This document shows positions 31,701-44,228 of a stretch of 64,000 nt of DNA, one piece after another. The notes beneath the pieces are model-generated. The model worked only from the letters and a program-made list of their open reading frames with translations. It did not search any database and was not told where the DNA came from. Positions within the stretch are counted from its first letter, which is position 1, and each line of letters begins with the position of its first letter. Position numbers and translations under genes: made by a program. Source of the stretch: Smittia aterrima (taxonomy: Eukaryota > Arthropoda > Insecta > Diptera > Chironomidae); assembly GCA_033063855.1 (NCBI GenBank), contig CP093829.1:23219537-23283536 (forward strand). Reading direction: 5' to 3'.

Positions 31701-34700
31701 GCTGCTGTTCAGGTGAGCTTCGCGCAATAAATAAGAATTTGTAAATAATTTTAATGCACTCTCCACTCACATGAAGGCTTTCGACATCTAATTGCTGTTG
31801 GAATTAAAGCTTCTCTCTAATTAATCCAAGTCACTCTCGTAACAATCTCGTCGCTCGTTAAACTTATCAATGTGAATTAGTTGATAATGCCATGTTTGAA
31901 ATGCCATTGATATGCAAATTACGCTTTTATATCGAATGAAAGCGTGTCGACTTAATCAAATTATCGATAAAATAACAAAACGAGCGAAAGGCGTTCGATC
32001 AGTTGTGTTGCCCATCGACACATAAAAATCAAATGAAATTAACACCGTAATTGCTTATCAATCACCTTAGTTACACTTTCAACAACTAAAATCAACAAAT
32101 GCAAATTGAATCTTTTTGATTTGAAAGCAGGAAAGGGAATTTCTTTAACCTCCGACGGCTTCGATATCTAATCGCTGATAAGAGATATCCGAAGAAAATC
32201 TTTTAAAACCAATTAGAGTCAAGCAGGAATTAAATTTTTATCGCTCTGAGGTTTAAAGGTGATACAGCTTAATTGATTTAATTACTGCGGTTTTGAAACA
32301 ATTTTTAATTAATTTTATCACGCTCAGCGATAAAATTATCAAACGAAGAAAAGGAAGAAAAAAAACTTTTCCAAATTAAATTCTTTTTTATTTCGACGAA
32401 TCATTGCGAAACTCATGTTAAAGTAAACAAACAATTGTCAACGCTAAAAACCTAATTAATCGCTTAGGAAGGGTCACTTGATTAGTTTGCTTAGCCATGC
32501 GACAACTTTCAGCAATAAATTGAGTTCGAAAATTTGGTCACAAAAGTCAACCTTGAAAATCCCGAGCAGCATGAGAGAGCCCGGGGCCATAAAAATAAAT
32601 TAAAATTAAGTTTCATTTCCTCTGCTTTGTTTCCGAGAATTCTTTTCCACCGAAAAAAAAATATCATTTCATGTTCGGCTAATTCAAAAACTGCATGCAA
32701 TTCTGCAGAAGAATGAGATCAGAAGCCCACATCGAAAGTCGCTCAAACTGAAATGAACTTTTTTTTTGTGTGCCACCCTCCTATGAGCGATTGTTTTATT
32801 TCTTTTGCATACAGCGCTCATTGGCATGCGTGATGTCGCTTAATTTATTGTAAGAAATTGAATAAAACTTCGATGAAACTTCATGAGCTTGAGAAGTCGT
32901 TTTATTGATTGTTCTTCATGTTGAAAGGAAAAAAAGTTTTTCGACTTGAAAACTTTTCTTAAAAAATTTCATTTTAATTTCCTTTCCTAATCAACTTAAG
33001 CACTCAGCTGGCGTCAACCTTCGAACGAACCAATTTTGATTATATCGACGACATTTCCTTCTTCTCGTCCATAAAGAATTTTCTCGATAAACTATCGTTA
33101 AATTTAAGTATGAACATTAAGAGCGTTTAAGCGTCTTGCGTGAGTAATCAGAGCGTATGCGATTATTTTGCTTCGGGCAAGGTGAGTTGACGCTACCACC
33201 TCGCCAATAAAATCGAATCGTTTATTAAATAATTTTCTTGGAAAGTTGTAGAGCTCCTTGGACTTACGTTCATTACTCAAGATACAAGCAGAAGCCAATG
33301 AAACTTAAATTGAGAATGATTTTGAGAAAAGGAGTTCGCATTATCGACTGATCGTGTTTGCAGTTTGCGTGCAGCATTGGATTGAAGACATCACCCGAAC
33401 ATTTCCAATGAAACAATTTGATGCAAAAATATTTAATGAGATGTGGCGAATTATCGGTTAATAAATTTAATTTCAAAATGAAATTTCTGTGAGATGCGAA
33501 GACAAATTCTGTTGCAAGAAGATAAAATCGCTGTAAATCACTGATGAAGTTAGCAAGGCGGAGGCTACCAACGAACATTTTAAAGAAAACTTTGACAAAA
33601 ATGCTCAAACCACTCGAGTCAAGAGAAGACAACAATAAAGCAAAAGCGATTTAAAAGTCGCAAGAAAAAAAAAGGAGTTTGGCGATAAACATTCAGTCGA
33701 ACGAAGAATGAAGAACGCGAAGTTAAATAAATTTAATATTATTTAATGAAAATTCTCGCGATAAGTTCCATTAGTGTCTTAATGGTCTTTTGATAGAACA
33801 GAGAGGGACCAACAGCAAATAAAAGTCAACTCGTAAAAGTGACTTTAAAAATTAAGAAGAAAGAGAAAAAGACTTTTCGACTGAAGATCTCCTCAAAAGC
33901 TTAATCCCTTGGGGCTCGTCGCATTACATTTCATCACAAATACCGCACGTGCTCTTCGTCAACTCAGAGAAGAAGCTATCGCATTTCATCGCCGATACGT
34001 TTCAATCGAATTAAACGAGTTTTACGATTGACATTCCTCGTGGATCGACTTAATTTCGTTTTAGAGCTTTTTTATTGAGCGGCGGCTCGACGTCACTGGC
34101 TTCTGAGAGGAGACGTTCATAATTAGATTCGATCAGCGACAAAGCGGAAACATAAACTCAGTTTGCACAAGACGCAAAATCCAATAATGTCCACGATCGA
34201 ATCGATGAAATGGAATTGTGGTTAAACATTCTTAATTGGATCTGTAGAGATCACCGGTGATTCCGCTTATTGGATTTGCAGCTTTTTATAGTCGCGTTGG
34301 CTTTATCGATTGCTGTGACAATTGCTACGATTTTATTGCTCAATTACGATTGCGACTTTAGACGTAAAAATGTTGAATGAAATACTCTTTCTTTCTTTTT
34401 TTTTCGCCAATGAGTGAAATCATTTGTAACCGTTGAGCGAGCAAACGGCGGCGAGCGGGAATGTGCACAAGCATAAAGAGCTCAACTGATCGTAATTCAA
34501 CCCTGCACTGAAAGCAAACTAATTACTGCTTTATTGAATAATAAAGAACGAGAGACGGACGCATTCAAGTGAATCGCAATTGAACAGAAAACGCTTTTGC
34601 TCTTTCGATGAAAAAAAAAGAACGTCGCGGAAACAGATTCAATAGAACCAAACATCAGACCGTCAGCTCCCCATCGCAACATGTTTATATTTACACTTGA

Positions 34701-37700
34701 GTTGTTAGAGTAAGTGAAACATTCGCCCAGGTTGAAAGTTAGTGAGTTTGATTAACTCGAACGTCTTCATGACATTTAATAAACAATCAACTCGTTCCCT
34801 CGCTGGGCTTGAGGATATTCACTTATTTAAACTTTAACATAATAAAAACAGTTCAAATTAAAACCTTAATGTGAATCGAAACAGTAATTGCTTGTTTTAG
34901 TGAGCAAATTCAAATTTCTATGCTTGTTTTGTATGTTCAATTCAAACATTTCACGTCAAACGTTGGAAAGCGAGTGTGCGAGAGCTGAAAAAAGTGCCGG
35001 CGAACGATGCGCGCGATAAAAGGGAAAAATCGAACAATCAACACCTGCTTCGAAGCGGAATTTAAATTCTCGAAACTGTCGAATGCGTAACGAAATAAAA
35101 TCAATATTTAATTGTAAAATTAAATTAGAAATAAATTTTCGTGAGGAGATTCACATCAATTTTCCTTTGTTTTTCATTTCCTCGCCTCGATTCCGAGAGA
35201 AAAGTTATTTATTTTCCTAATGTCAATTAGAATTGATAGAAATTAGTTTTTGCATTCGCCTCGTCGAAACGTTCCATGGCACATTGTTTCATCAGAGTCG
35301 CAATCGGCAGCGCCCGTCGAACTAACGCCTTTCATGAAGTTGCACCCCAAAAACTTTTCAAGTACTTTAAATTAGATTATTTTAATGATCGCTTCGTTTC
35401 TCGAGCGAATTTCAAAAACAATTTTCCCCAAACAACGAAGTTCATTTCTCATCGCTCACATCAAACTTTAAAATTAAATTTATTATGTTTTGAAATGCTT
35501 TCATTCTCCTTCTCAACTTCTCAATCTCCCCCCTCGATCGATCAGTCACTCTCTGATATAAAGCAAATCGTTTATTTTGCTGTTGCTGTGTTTCGTCCGC
35601 CACCCAACAATACGAAGCTTCAGTTAAGTTTCAATTTGTTCTTCCACCGACGCGTTCTCTTCGTATTTGCCTATTCACATCGAAACGAAATCATCGTGGC
35701 GTGCAGAAACTATTAAATGCAATTCCGAATTGAACTTTTAATAAATGCCCCATTATGTGCTGAGTAGAATGCTTCGCTAATGTGCTCAGGGTTCAAATTA
35801 AATTTAGTTATCGATTCCTTCTTTTCGTGTTTAATTCTCTCGATTCAGTAATTGACGGAGGAAGCGTTTTAGGTTTTGTTGCATTAACCTTTTGTTTGCT
35901 GATGTGGAAAAATCAGAATATCAAAGGAGGATCCAATGTTGTTGTTGTTCAACAAGATCTTAATCTGTCGAGAGTTCTCAAAAGATTTTTTTTATGATCC
36001 TCGAGTGAGAGAGAGAGAGAACTTAAGGAAATCAAAATCTCGTTTGTTAGTTTTACGATCCTTCACAGCAGCATGAAAATAATGTTAACTTAATGTTTAT
36101 GAATTGTACAATTCAACTAATCGGATTAAATGCTTGAGAAGATTTCGTTCGAAGGAAGTTGAGATCGTAAAAATTCTCCTGAATAATTTTTCAACTTTCC
36201 GCTCATAAAACAAATTTTATTGCCAAATTAACTTTCAATTTAGAGAATAATTGAGCTGAGGTGCTTCAAATGTTTTCTCAAACTTTAAAGGGGACATTCA
36301 CTTCATGTAATGAAGGCTTTTTGTCCTTCGTCGCTTTCGATCAACGACAGACTCACTTAAATGCAAATTTCTTCGTAATTTTATGTTCCTTGACTCTCCA
36401 TAAATTTTTTGCCGGAACCTTAAGAAGCGAGTCGTGAAATAACAATCAAGCGACTGATTAAAAGTGAAAAGGTAATTTCAGAGACGAAATTTCGTGCTTG
36501 TTGTGATAACAGAAGCAAAAATAAATGTTTTGCTCCAATTAATTTTCTGTTTTGTCTTAAACTTTTTTTTTATTGTTCAAATGAATTTCAATTAACAGCT
36601 GAAAGAGTTTGAAGAGGAAGGTCTCAAACACCTGTGAAGGAAAGACCGATAATCATTACTTAGTTCAACACATTTGCCCCAAAACTGTTTTATTGCCTCA
36701 CGAGTTCAACTGAAATTTTCACCAATTGCTTTATGTTAACAAACGATCGGAGTGATCACTGAAATTGGTAAATAATTTTAATTTATCAGCAACTGTGCCA
36801 ATAAAAATTCCGTGAATAAAAAAGGAAATTAAAAAATTTCACGAATGGCTTTGACAGTAAATTGACTATTAAGCCTGAAGTCGTCAATCAAAATATTCGC
36901 AACAGGAGCAACTACAAACAGTTTTTTTTATTGCCTCTAGCAAGGTGAAAATGATTGAAAGCCTCAACAAGCTTTTCAAACCACTCGAGCACACCCATTC
37001 GAGCACAGTTAAGAGTTAAGACGTGGAACAAGTCGCGAATCATTTAATATTCGATAAATTGCACAATCGCACCAATTAAACATCAATCAAGCTACAATGT
37101 CACGTTTCTAATTATGAAAATCTTTTTTGTTTCAATTCCAGATTTTTCCTTTAGATGTTTTATCATTTTGGTAAATCCATTTTCGTTTTTTTAAAAAAAA
37201 TCAAATTAACCTGAAGCGACTGACACAGATTTCGTTTGAGAACTTTTTCGTGGAAAATCAATGAATTTTAAATGACGCGATGATGTTTTGAGAGCTCAAT
37301 GGGTTTTTGAATTATTTGTTTGGTCAATTAAAGTTTTGATGACGGAAACTGTGAGAACAGCTTTTCAAAGTTTCTTCCCTCGCAAAGCTTCACCAACAAC
37401 CCTGACTGCAAAAGTTTAAATTTAAATATCCATCAACGGAATTAATTGTATTTTAGAAGTCAATTATTTATAAATCTGTCAGGGAAATTTCATTTCGAGA
37501 TTGACATTACACGAAACAACAAATTATTTATGAAAATAAAGAGAAAAATGGATTTTTTATGAATTAATTGCATTTGCGCGCTGCGCTGATTGTCATCGGC
37601 AGTGGAAAAACGCAGAACGGAAAATATTTCCACGTCACAACGACGCGAGAGTGGATTGAGCAATCCACGAAGGTCACAGTTGTGTTTGTGGCGTTAAAAA

Positions 37701-38623
37701 AAAGAGTTCTTTGAAAGAACTTCTTTCCAAGAGAGAAGAATAAATTGTATCACATTCAAGTTGTTAATTACAGAATGATGACTCAAAGTGTTCACGTTAA
37801 GATCTTAATTAACTTTTCTGCTGATACCAAATGACTTCTTCATTTCCTTTCACGAGTTTCTACAGTTCGCGCCGTTTTCCCATTCGAAAACCGTTGAAAG
37901 CAAGGGGAGAACTTTAATTGAATTACAAAAGCGAGCTGAAGACGCTTGAAGTTCATTTACATGAAACATTTCGAAAAACAACAAAGTCAGACATTTTATC
38001 AGATCGTAAAATTAAAAGTTGTTCATCGATTGTAATCTCAAAGCTTTTCTGCATTTATTTGAATGGCAGAAGAATCAGAATTTATAGCTATGAGCTAAAC
38101 ACGACGTCTCTAAGTAATCGACAAGCCGAGAGAATGATCGATGAAGAGAATCAGCAGAAGCAGCCCCACAATCACACACAACTCGAACGATATTATTAAT
38201 TCGCATTCGGAAACCAAGTTCAGCAAACAATAAATCAATATCATTGATTTGTTAAATCACAGAACTACAACATGCTTTTAAATTAAACATAATTTCATGG
38301 TACACAAGTTGTCTGCGAGCTCAGCCCAAGCACAGTTCGAACATAAAATCAAAATGCTAATGCGAAAAATATTTTCTGATCATTCGATTTTCATTTAATT
38401 AAAGATTTACATTGATTTCATGTTATGCCTCGCTTCGTTTCGCTTCAGAGTTTTTCCCCTCTCTCTCTCTTACTCGATTCAATCAACTTAATTTGGTGGC
38501 GGTTGTTGTAGCATGTTTGTGCATAAATTTATGTTGATCGCTCGCGAGATGCCTTACCAAATGTTAATTTAAATGTTAAACTTAATGGATTTTGCATTGA
38601 ACGATTGCTCCTTTCACTTTCCA
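28738..38623. other. about 9.9 kb without convincing genes, upstream of the first al copy
   Basis: Open frames here are short and isolated; the longest, 35276-35716 plus, has ATG but no protein character. The sequence is full of ATTA/TAAT homeodomain-type cores and AT-rich blocks. In a genome whose other genes sit hundreds of bases apart, this gap next to a developmental regulator is most simply read as cis-regulatory DNA, plus an undiscovered 5' exon of the al gene. Confidence 0.45.
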
Positions 38624-38692
38624 GATCCTCACATTCTGAATGAATTGACCATCGAGCGTTTGAAAGCCCACAACCATCAACAACATACGAGC

Positions 38693-41600
38693 ATGGGAAT
38701 ATCGGAAGCTGAGACGAAGCTCGAGGACTTATCTGGAGATAATCGTCAACAAACGCTAACGAATTTAGGAGAAAACTTAATGTCTGACCACAGTGATGCT
38801 GAGGCTGAGCATGATCCTCATCGCAAGCGAAAGCAACGACGATATCGAACAACTTTCAATAGTTTGCAACTCGAAGAGTTAGAGAAAGCTTTCTCACGAA
38901 CACATTATCCTGACGTTTTCACAAGGTAAACATTAATTTACATGCAATTCAATTAATAAAGATTAATCGAGCAACTTTCAATTCGCAGAGAGGAGTTGGC
39001 ACTCAAGATTGGACTAACCGAGGCAAGAATCCAAGTAAGAAGATTCGAAAAATTTATTGCAAATTTTATGATTTATGCAAGAAATGTGATTTCAATGCGA
39101 AGGCAGCGGTTGTTGCATTCATCACGCGACTGTTTCAACAGACTCTCAGCTCCCTCGATTGTGTGGGCGTCGTTTTAATTGATAATGAATTAATTCCGAT
39201 TGCCGGCAGGGCATGAGCGGGTAGAAAGTGTAATAATTCAACGCTGAAGCCGTTTCTCTCGCTAAATAGATTCTGTCTTATCAGCTTACCAAGCGACAAC
39301 CTCGTCATCATGTTTGCGAACGAGGAAGAAATTTACGATCACGTTTTGCAATTGATAATTTATTCCATTAAGTCGAAGACAGTTGTGAAATGTCTTGGAG
39401 ACGACTTCGTAATTGATCATGTTTCTCTTTCATAATTAAATTAAATATTTCCTCACATTTCGATTGCGTTTCACTTGGAAATTGATTTCGATAGAACTGA
39501 GATTAGATATCAAAGCGCGGCAGACGCGACGCCACATGAAGCACGTCGCGCTTGACTCTCTCGCTCCACTCGCTTTAATAAAATTAAGACAAAGTCCCTG
39601 TTTGGCTAAATGGTAATTTTGTTGTGTGTCGATTAAATATTCAGACACACAACAACATTTCAAATTAAACTAGGGACGATTAAAGCGGGTAAACTGAAAG
39701 ATGTCCCGTTGCGATGAAATTGGGCATTTCAAAGACGTCCCATGACGACCGAAGAAAAGAAATTTCATGTCAGAGTGAGACTCAATTTTTCACAAACTTT
39801 ACGACTCCCCACAATATTAAAGTCCCGACATAATTATCATTTAATAAAATTTCGTTTGAAAAATTATTGATGAATCAAGAGAGAGGCTTGAGATCGTTTG
39901 ATGGTTAATGACGTTTGGCGTATAATTTATGGCCATCGATTAATTTAATAGTCGGCTCTCTAATCTAGTTTTCGGGCCCTTGGGTCTCTGTTCTAATCAA
40001 GAGATGCCCCCCTCCTAACGGTAACGCTTGGAGATCAAAACCATCTCTTAGCTAATGATCTTTGAATAATAAATTAATCCGTTTAACGTTCGCTCATAAT
40101 TGGCTTATCTGCCGATCAATGTTTAATTTTCCATTGGAGCCGAAGATCAAAACAGATCTCATTTGAATATTAATAATCGTTTAACGACGCAACTCCAATC
40201 CTTTAATAGGTTTTAATCAACTTTTAATGAAATAATAAATTTATTACAATGTTTGGTGGAAATATTTTATTGGTCGCGGCATTAAAATATTAATTGAAAA
40301 AGCCTGCCCGTCAAACAATTTAAATTTATGCACAATCAAAACATTTCTTTGATAATTTTATGAGCGACGATCCATTGGCAACTCGATCGAGATTATCTGA
40401 AGAGATATTTGAACGCCACTGTCGATTTCTTTCTTTACTCTTCGACACGCCTTTGGTGTCTCTATTCGAGATCATCACAGCAATTAAAAGAGTTTAAGAA
40501 TCGAAGAGCGTTATCATCATAAAAGCTGTGATGAGTCTATCGTTCAAATAGAATGAGGTTGAAGCATCAATTCCTCTCGTTCAATGTATAATTTGCATTT
40601 CGAAATAATAATCTCCGTGTAAAAGGAAATTGACGAAAACAAAACCGACGGAAATGAAATTTCGTTTGATTGGAAAATTAGCATTCGGATGCGTTGTGCG
40701 ATGTAATTTCATTTATTAGGCAATGATATGATCGTGTTCTCTCTCTGAGTCTCAAGCGAAGGAACTTTTTCTCGCATAAACTTAATTTAATTTCATACTC
40801 GCTGCATTCTCGATCAAATTAATTTCATTGTCGGCACATCTTTTCGGCGGATTCTCTCGCCAAATTTGTTGTTACGCTCGGCAATTTGACGGTCGTAGTC
40901 ATGCAGATATAAAATGAAATGATGAAAACATAAAAAAGGAAATTAAATTAAGGTGCAATAAAAAGAGTTTTTGATAACCGTGAGTCGTCGAATGGATGCA
41001 AATCCAATTATCTTATTGTTCCTCTGCTACGCTTCACTCGAGATTCTCTGCAGATCTGTGATAATTGGATCATAACATGAGCAGCGACGAGTCGACTCTT
41101 CAAAAAAATAAGAAAGAAAAATCGTTCAACGTCTTTCTCGAATAGATCTAATAACATTTTATCGCTTTGTAATCGTTGAATAATAAAGCAGTGGGCGGTA
41201 AATAGCAGCTAACAATGAAAACAGATTTAAAAACGAAGTGGAAAAATAAATATTTTGATTGAACGAGTCGAGAAGTCGTATAAACAAACTGACAAATGAG
41301 ACGTTGATGTTGAACTTAAAAGTGAGCTCGACTTCTTTACTTCTCTGTCCACTGAAGAAAGAAATCTTTTCCTTAACGCACACGTCTTCTGTCAATATCG
41401 TAAATGATCGAAACATTGTCTTCCTTCGAGCGTAGGCGCCATGAGACAATTTGTTGCTTCACTTCATCTCACAGCAATTAAATTTTCACATGTTATGTTA
41501 ATCGAGTAAATTGGAGTTATAATTTATTGATCGACTTTGTTTTTCTCGCTCACAAATTTATGCGATTCAATTTGCATTAAATTTCTTTTCTTCTTCTTCG

Positions 41601-42545
41601 ATGATTTCTACGCTTTTTCTCCGCTTGTCGTCAACGCCAGTTGTGGCTTCTGATAATTAGATTTGAAACAATAAAAAACATGAGACGTGGTGACGAGAGA
41701 CTTGTGATGCATGTTGCAAATTGCTTTGACCGCAAACGAAGCGAGATTCGAGCATCTGACAACAAAATGTCTTTCTTCCCTTTCAGACTTCACAATAACT
41801 CTGAGACAGTCATTGTCGCGGCTTTCATTTTATTTCAATTGTTTACGTTATGAATTCAAATGTTGAATGGAGTTTCAATTGTTCATTTCTTTCATTGCAG
41901 GTTTGGTTTCAAAACCGTCGAGCCAAATGGCGGAAGAATGAAAAGATCGGACCGGCTGGACATCCTTACAATCCTTACACTTCTGGCGGCATGCAAATGC
42001 CATCAACAACGTCGTTGCCTGCTCATCCGTTTCAGCATATGGGATTCAACTTTAGAAAACAGTTTGATGCTGCGAGTTTAGCTGCTTTCCGTTATCCTCA
42101 GTTAACTGGCAATCCAATGATTCCTTCAGCTTACTTCAATCAATTCCATCGAGCGCCGCCACCGCCGATGCTTCATCAAAGCAGTTTCTATTCACCACAA
42201 GCGAGTGCTTCGTTCCAGACTTTATTGGCAAACATTTCAGCTGCTCAACGTCCACAACATTTGCCTCCGATGCCGACAAAGTCGCCCAACGAATATTTGT
42301 CGCTTCCAATTAATGCAGCGCTCTCAGTGTCGCCACCAATCTCCCCAACAGACTCCAACAAGTCGTCAACTTCAGCTTCGATGACACCGATCAACGTTTC
42401 ATCGCCAGATCCTCATCAAACGAGCGAATCTTCTCCACAACCTGAAGATCGAAGAAGTTCATCAATCGCAAATCTGAGACTCAAAGCTCGAGAGCATGAA
42501 ATGCGATTGGAGATGATGCGTCAGAATGAAACAAAAAGTGAATGA
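38693..42545 (+). CDS. al: Aristaless-type paired-like homeodomain protein, copy 1 (307 aa from this ATG)
   Basis: Exons 38693-38925, 38989-39034 and 41901-42545 join in phase (233, 46 and 645 bases). The N-terminus is MGISEAETKLEDL, the canonical aristaless start. The homeodomain (about 55-114) runs from RRYRTTFNSLQLEELEKAF through EELALKIGLTEARIQ to VWFQNRRAKWRK, with Gln at position 50. It departs from aristaless at positions 9 and 11 (Asn, Leu instead of Thr, Phe). Downstream come HPYNPY, a FRYPQL...AYFNQF block and an OAR motif (SSIANLRLKAREHEM), followed by a non-canonical end (NETKSE). Aristaless acts in the nucleus in distal appendage patterning. An in-frame extension back to a splice acceptor at 38623 suggests a missing 5' exon. 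AATAAA at 42668. Copy 1 is the more diverged copy except in its converted 3' part. Confidence 0.88.
39035..41900 (+). other. second intron of al copy 1
   Basis: 2.87 kb from CAA|GTAAGA to CATTGCAG|GTT. It splits the homeodomain just before helix 3 (after Gln of ARIQ), the same place as in copy 2. No supportable gene inside. Large size compared with the usual 55-70 bases suggests regulatory content. Confidence 0.7.
42053..42525 (+). repeat. inverted repeat arm 1 (al gene-conversion tract)
   Basis: From AAACAGTTTGATGCTGCGAG to GATGATGCGTCAGAA this segment is almost identical to the reverse complement of about 44249-44724. I count 7 differences in the last 438 bases (only 3 in the first 385 of these) and a 3-base gap near the start. 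Flanks on both sides diverge at once. Confidence 0.85.
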
Positions 42546-44228
42546 GCCTTAGACTTTTATCTCCACCTGATCTTAGATTAATCGAATTTATTTCAATAGA
42601 TTAAATCGCCTTTTATTGATTAAGTGATCACAGCGTGTACAATGTATCGAAGACAAAAATTGAAGCAAATAAAAATTTCTCAGAAGCACAAAAGCGATTC
42701 TCGTCTCCATTAAACTGCCATTGTCCAACATGAAATGTATTTCATTCCCACCCAAATCGTTTCTTCTCGACGTAAAACGAAGCCTTCTCTCTTAATATTT
42801 TTCAATTACCTTTTATTATTAATCGTTTACAATTTATTATCGTCTACTTTACATTCTCTGCATCATTCGTTTGCCAGCTACCTCAGCGTTGCCGTTCCCC
42901 TTGCGATCCCATGAACGTCCAGGCCATCAAAAGGAGAGACGACTTGACTTACGATTCTTCAAACAATGTTATAAATTACTTCGTCCGATAAACGAGTGTT
43001 AAAAAAAGCAATTCCGATGTAAAGAATCTTTTAAAATCGAATATTTCAATTTTCTCGCAACAGTTAATTAATGTTGATTAATAGCGCAAGTGAACTTTTA
43101 GCAGAAACGATGATCGTTGCAACTTATGGAATGTGAAGTTTACCTGAAACGCCCAGCGAAGCAGCGGCGATTAAGATTTAATTTAATTTGAAACCCAAAC
43201 TCGATTAGCTCTCGCTCTCGTCGAGATGAGGGATCAGCAGCTTCAAAATATGTGCATAAATCTCGCTCTTAATTTGGGGAAGGAAGTTGGGATCCGCAAG
43301 AGATGATGAAGGCAAAAAAAAAGATGAATATTAATTAAAAATTAAGCTTAATTTATGGATGCTTTGTTTTCTGGCTCGAGTTGATGAGTTTCGTGGAAAG
43401 AAGATTCTGCTGAGTTCCACGAAAGAAATGAGATTCATTTGCTGCTGTGCCATCTGCTGCAGTTGAGAAATATGATTGCAACAGTGCCACCCACTAAGAT
43501 TTTAATGACGAACATGTTGACTGGGGAATGAAGAACTTTTGTGTCGGTAATAACATGAAACTTTCTTGCTTCTGGACACAAACAAGTAAACGATGAACAT
43601 TCAGAGACTTTTGCGGTTTGCTTCGAAACTTTGCGTCGTCTCGAATTCTTGAGCAAACACAAAAAGGGTGTAAAGAACGTTTCTTAAGAAGTGAAAAGTT
43701 ATTTTTATTAAAAAGTGTCGCTCCCCGATGCTTTACAAGTTGAAAGTCTACGGGAGACGAGAAAGAAATAAATTTAAGCGGACTTTAATATTTTTCTGTG
43801 GGATTCCTCGACTCGTCCACGAAACTTAAAATTGATTTACATTTTACGGTTCGCCACAGAGAATAACACAAAAAAAAATCTGAAAAAAAGAATTTACGGC
43901 CATGGCCTCGACTTTGGAGTTGAAAAAGTAATTTTTTTTTTGGGAATTTTTGCAACATTTTATTTATAATTAACTTTTCTTTAAATTGCATAATAATTGA
44001 TGATCCAACTTCTATCATAGGACGGATTTCTTGATTTCACAAAAGTGCACTTAACGATTAACTGAAGAGAAAAATATTTACTATTGAACTTTCAGAAGGC
44101 AATTGCGGTAAAGTTTTCGTATACATCTAATGCAAAGTTTTTGTTGTGACGACGACAGTCTTGAAGTGAGCGAGATTACACTTCTAAAAGCAAAGTTTTA
44201 ATATTTTCTTCGTTTTGTACGAGTGAGC
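42546..44228. other. spacer between the convergent al copies
   Basis: About 1.7 kb holding both 3'UTRs: AATAAA at 42668-42673 (plus) and 43964-43959 (minus). No supportable gene. Confidence 0.5.

Noticed and set aside
35276..35716. 146-codon plus-strand ORF beginning with ATG
   Set aside because: No motif, no signal or splice context; rich in Phe/Ser/Asn as random AT-rich frames are. Chance is likely in about 30 kb of non-coding sequence.
38693..42545. Copy 1 as a different paired-like gene (for example Pph13 or Arx type)
   Set aside because: The MGISE start, HPYNPY block, FNQF block and OAR motif are aristaless features and intron sites match copy 2. Part of the similarity is due to conversion, but the N-terminus is not.
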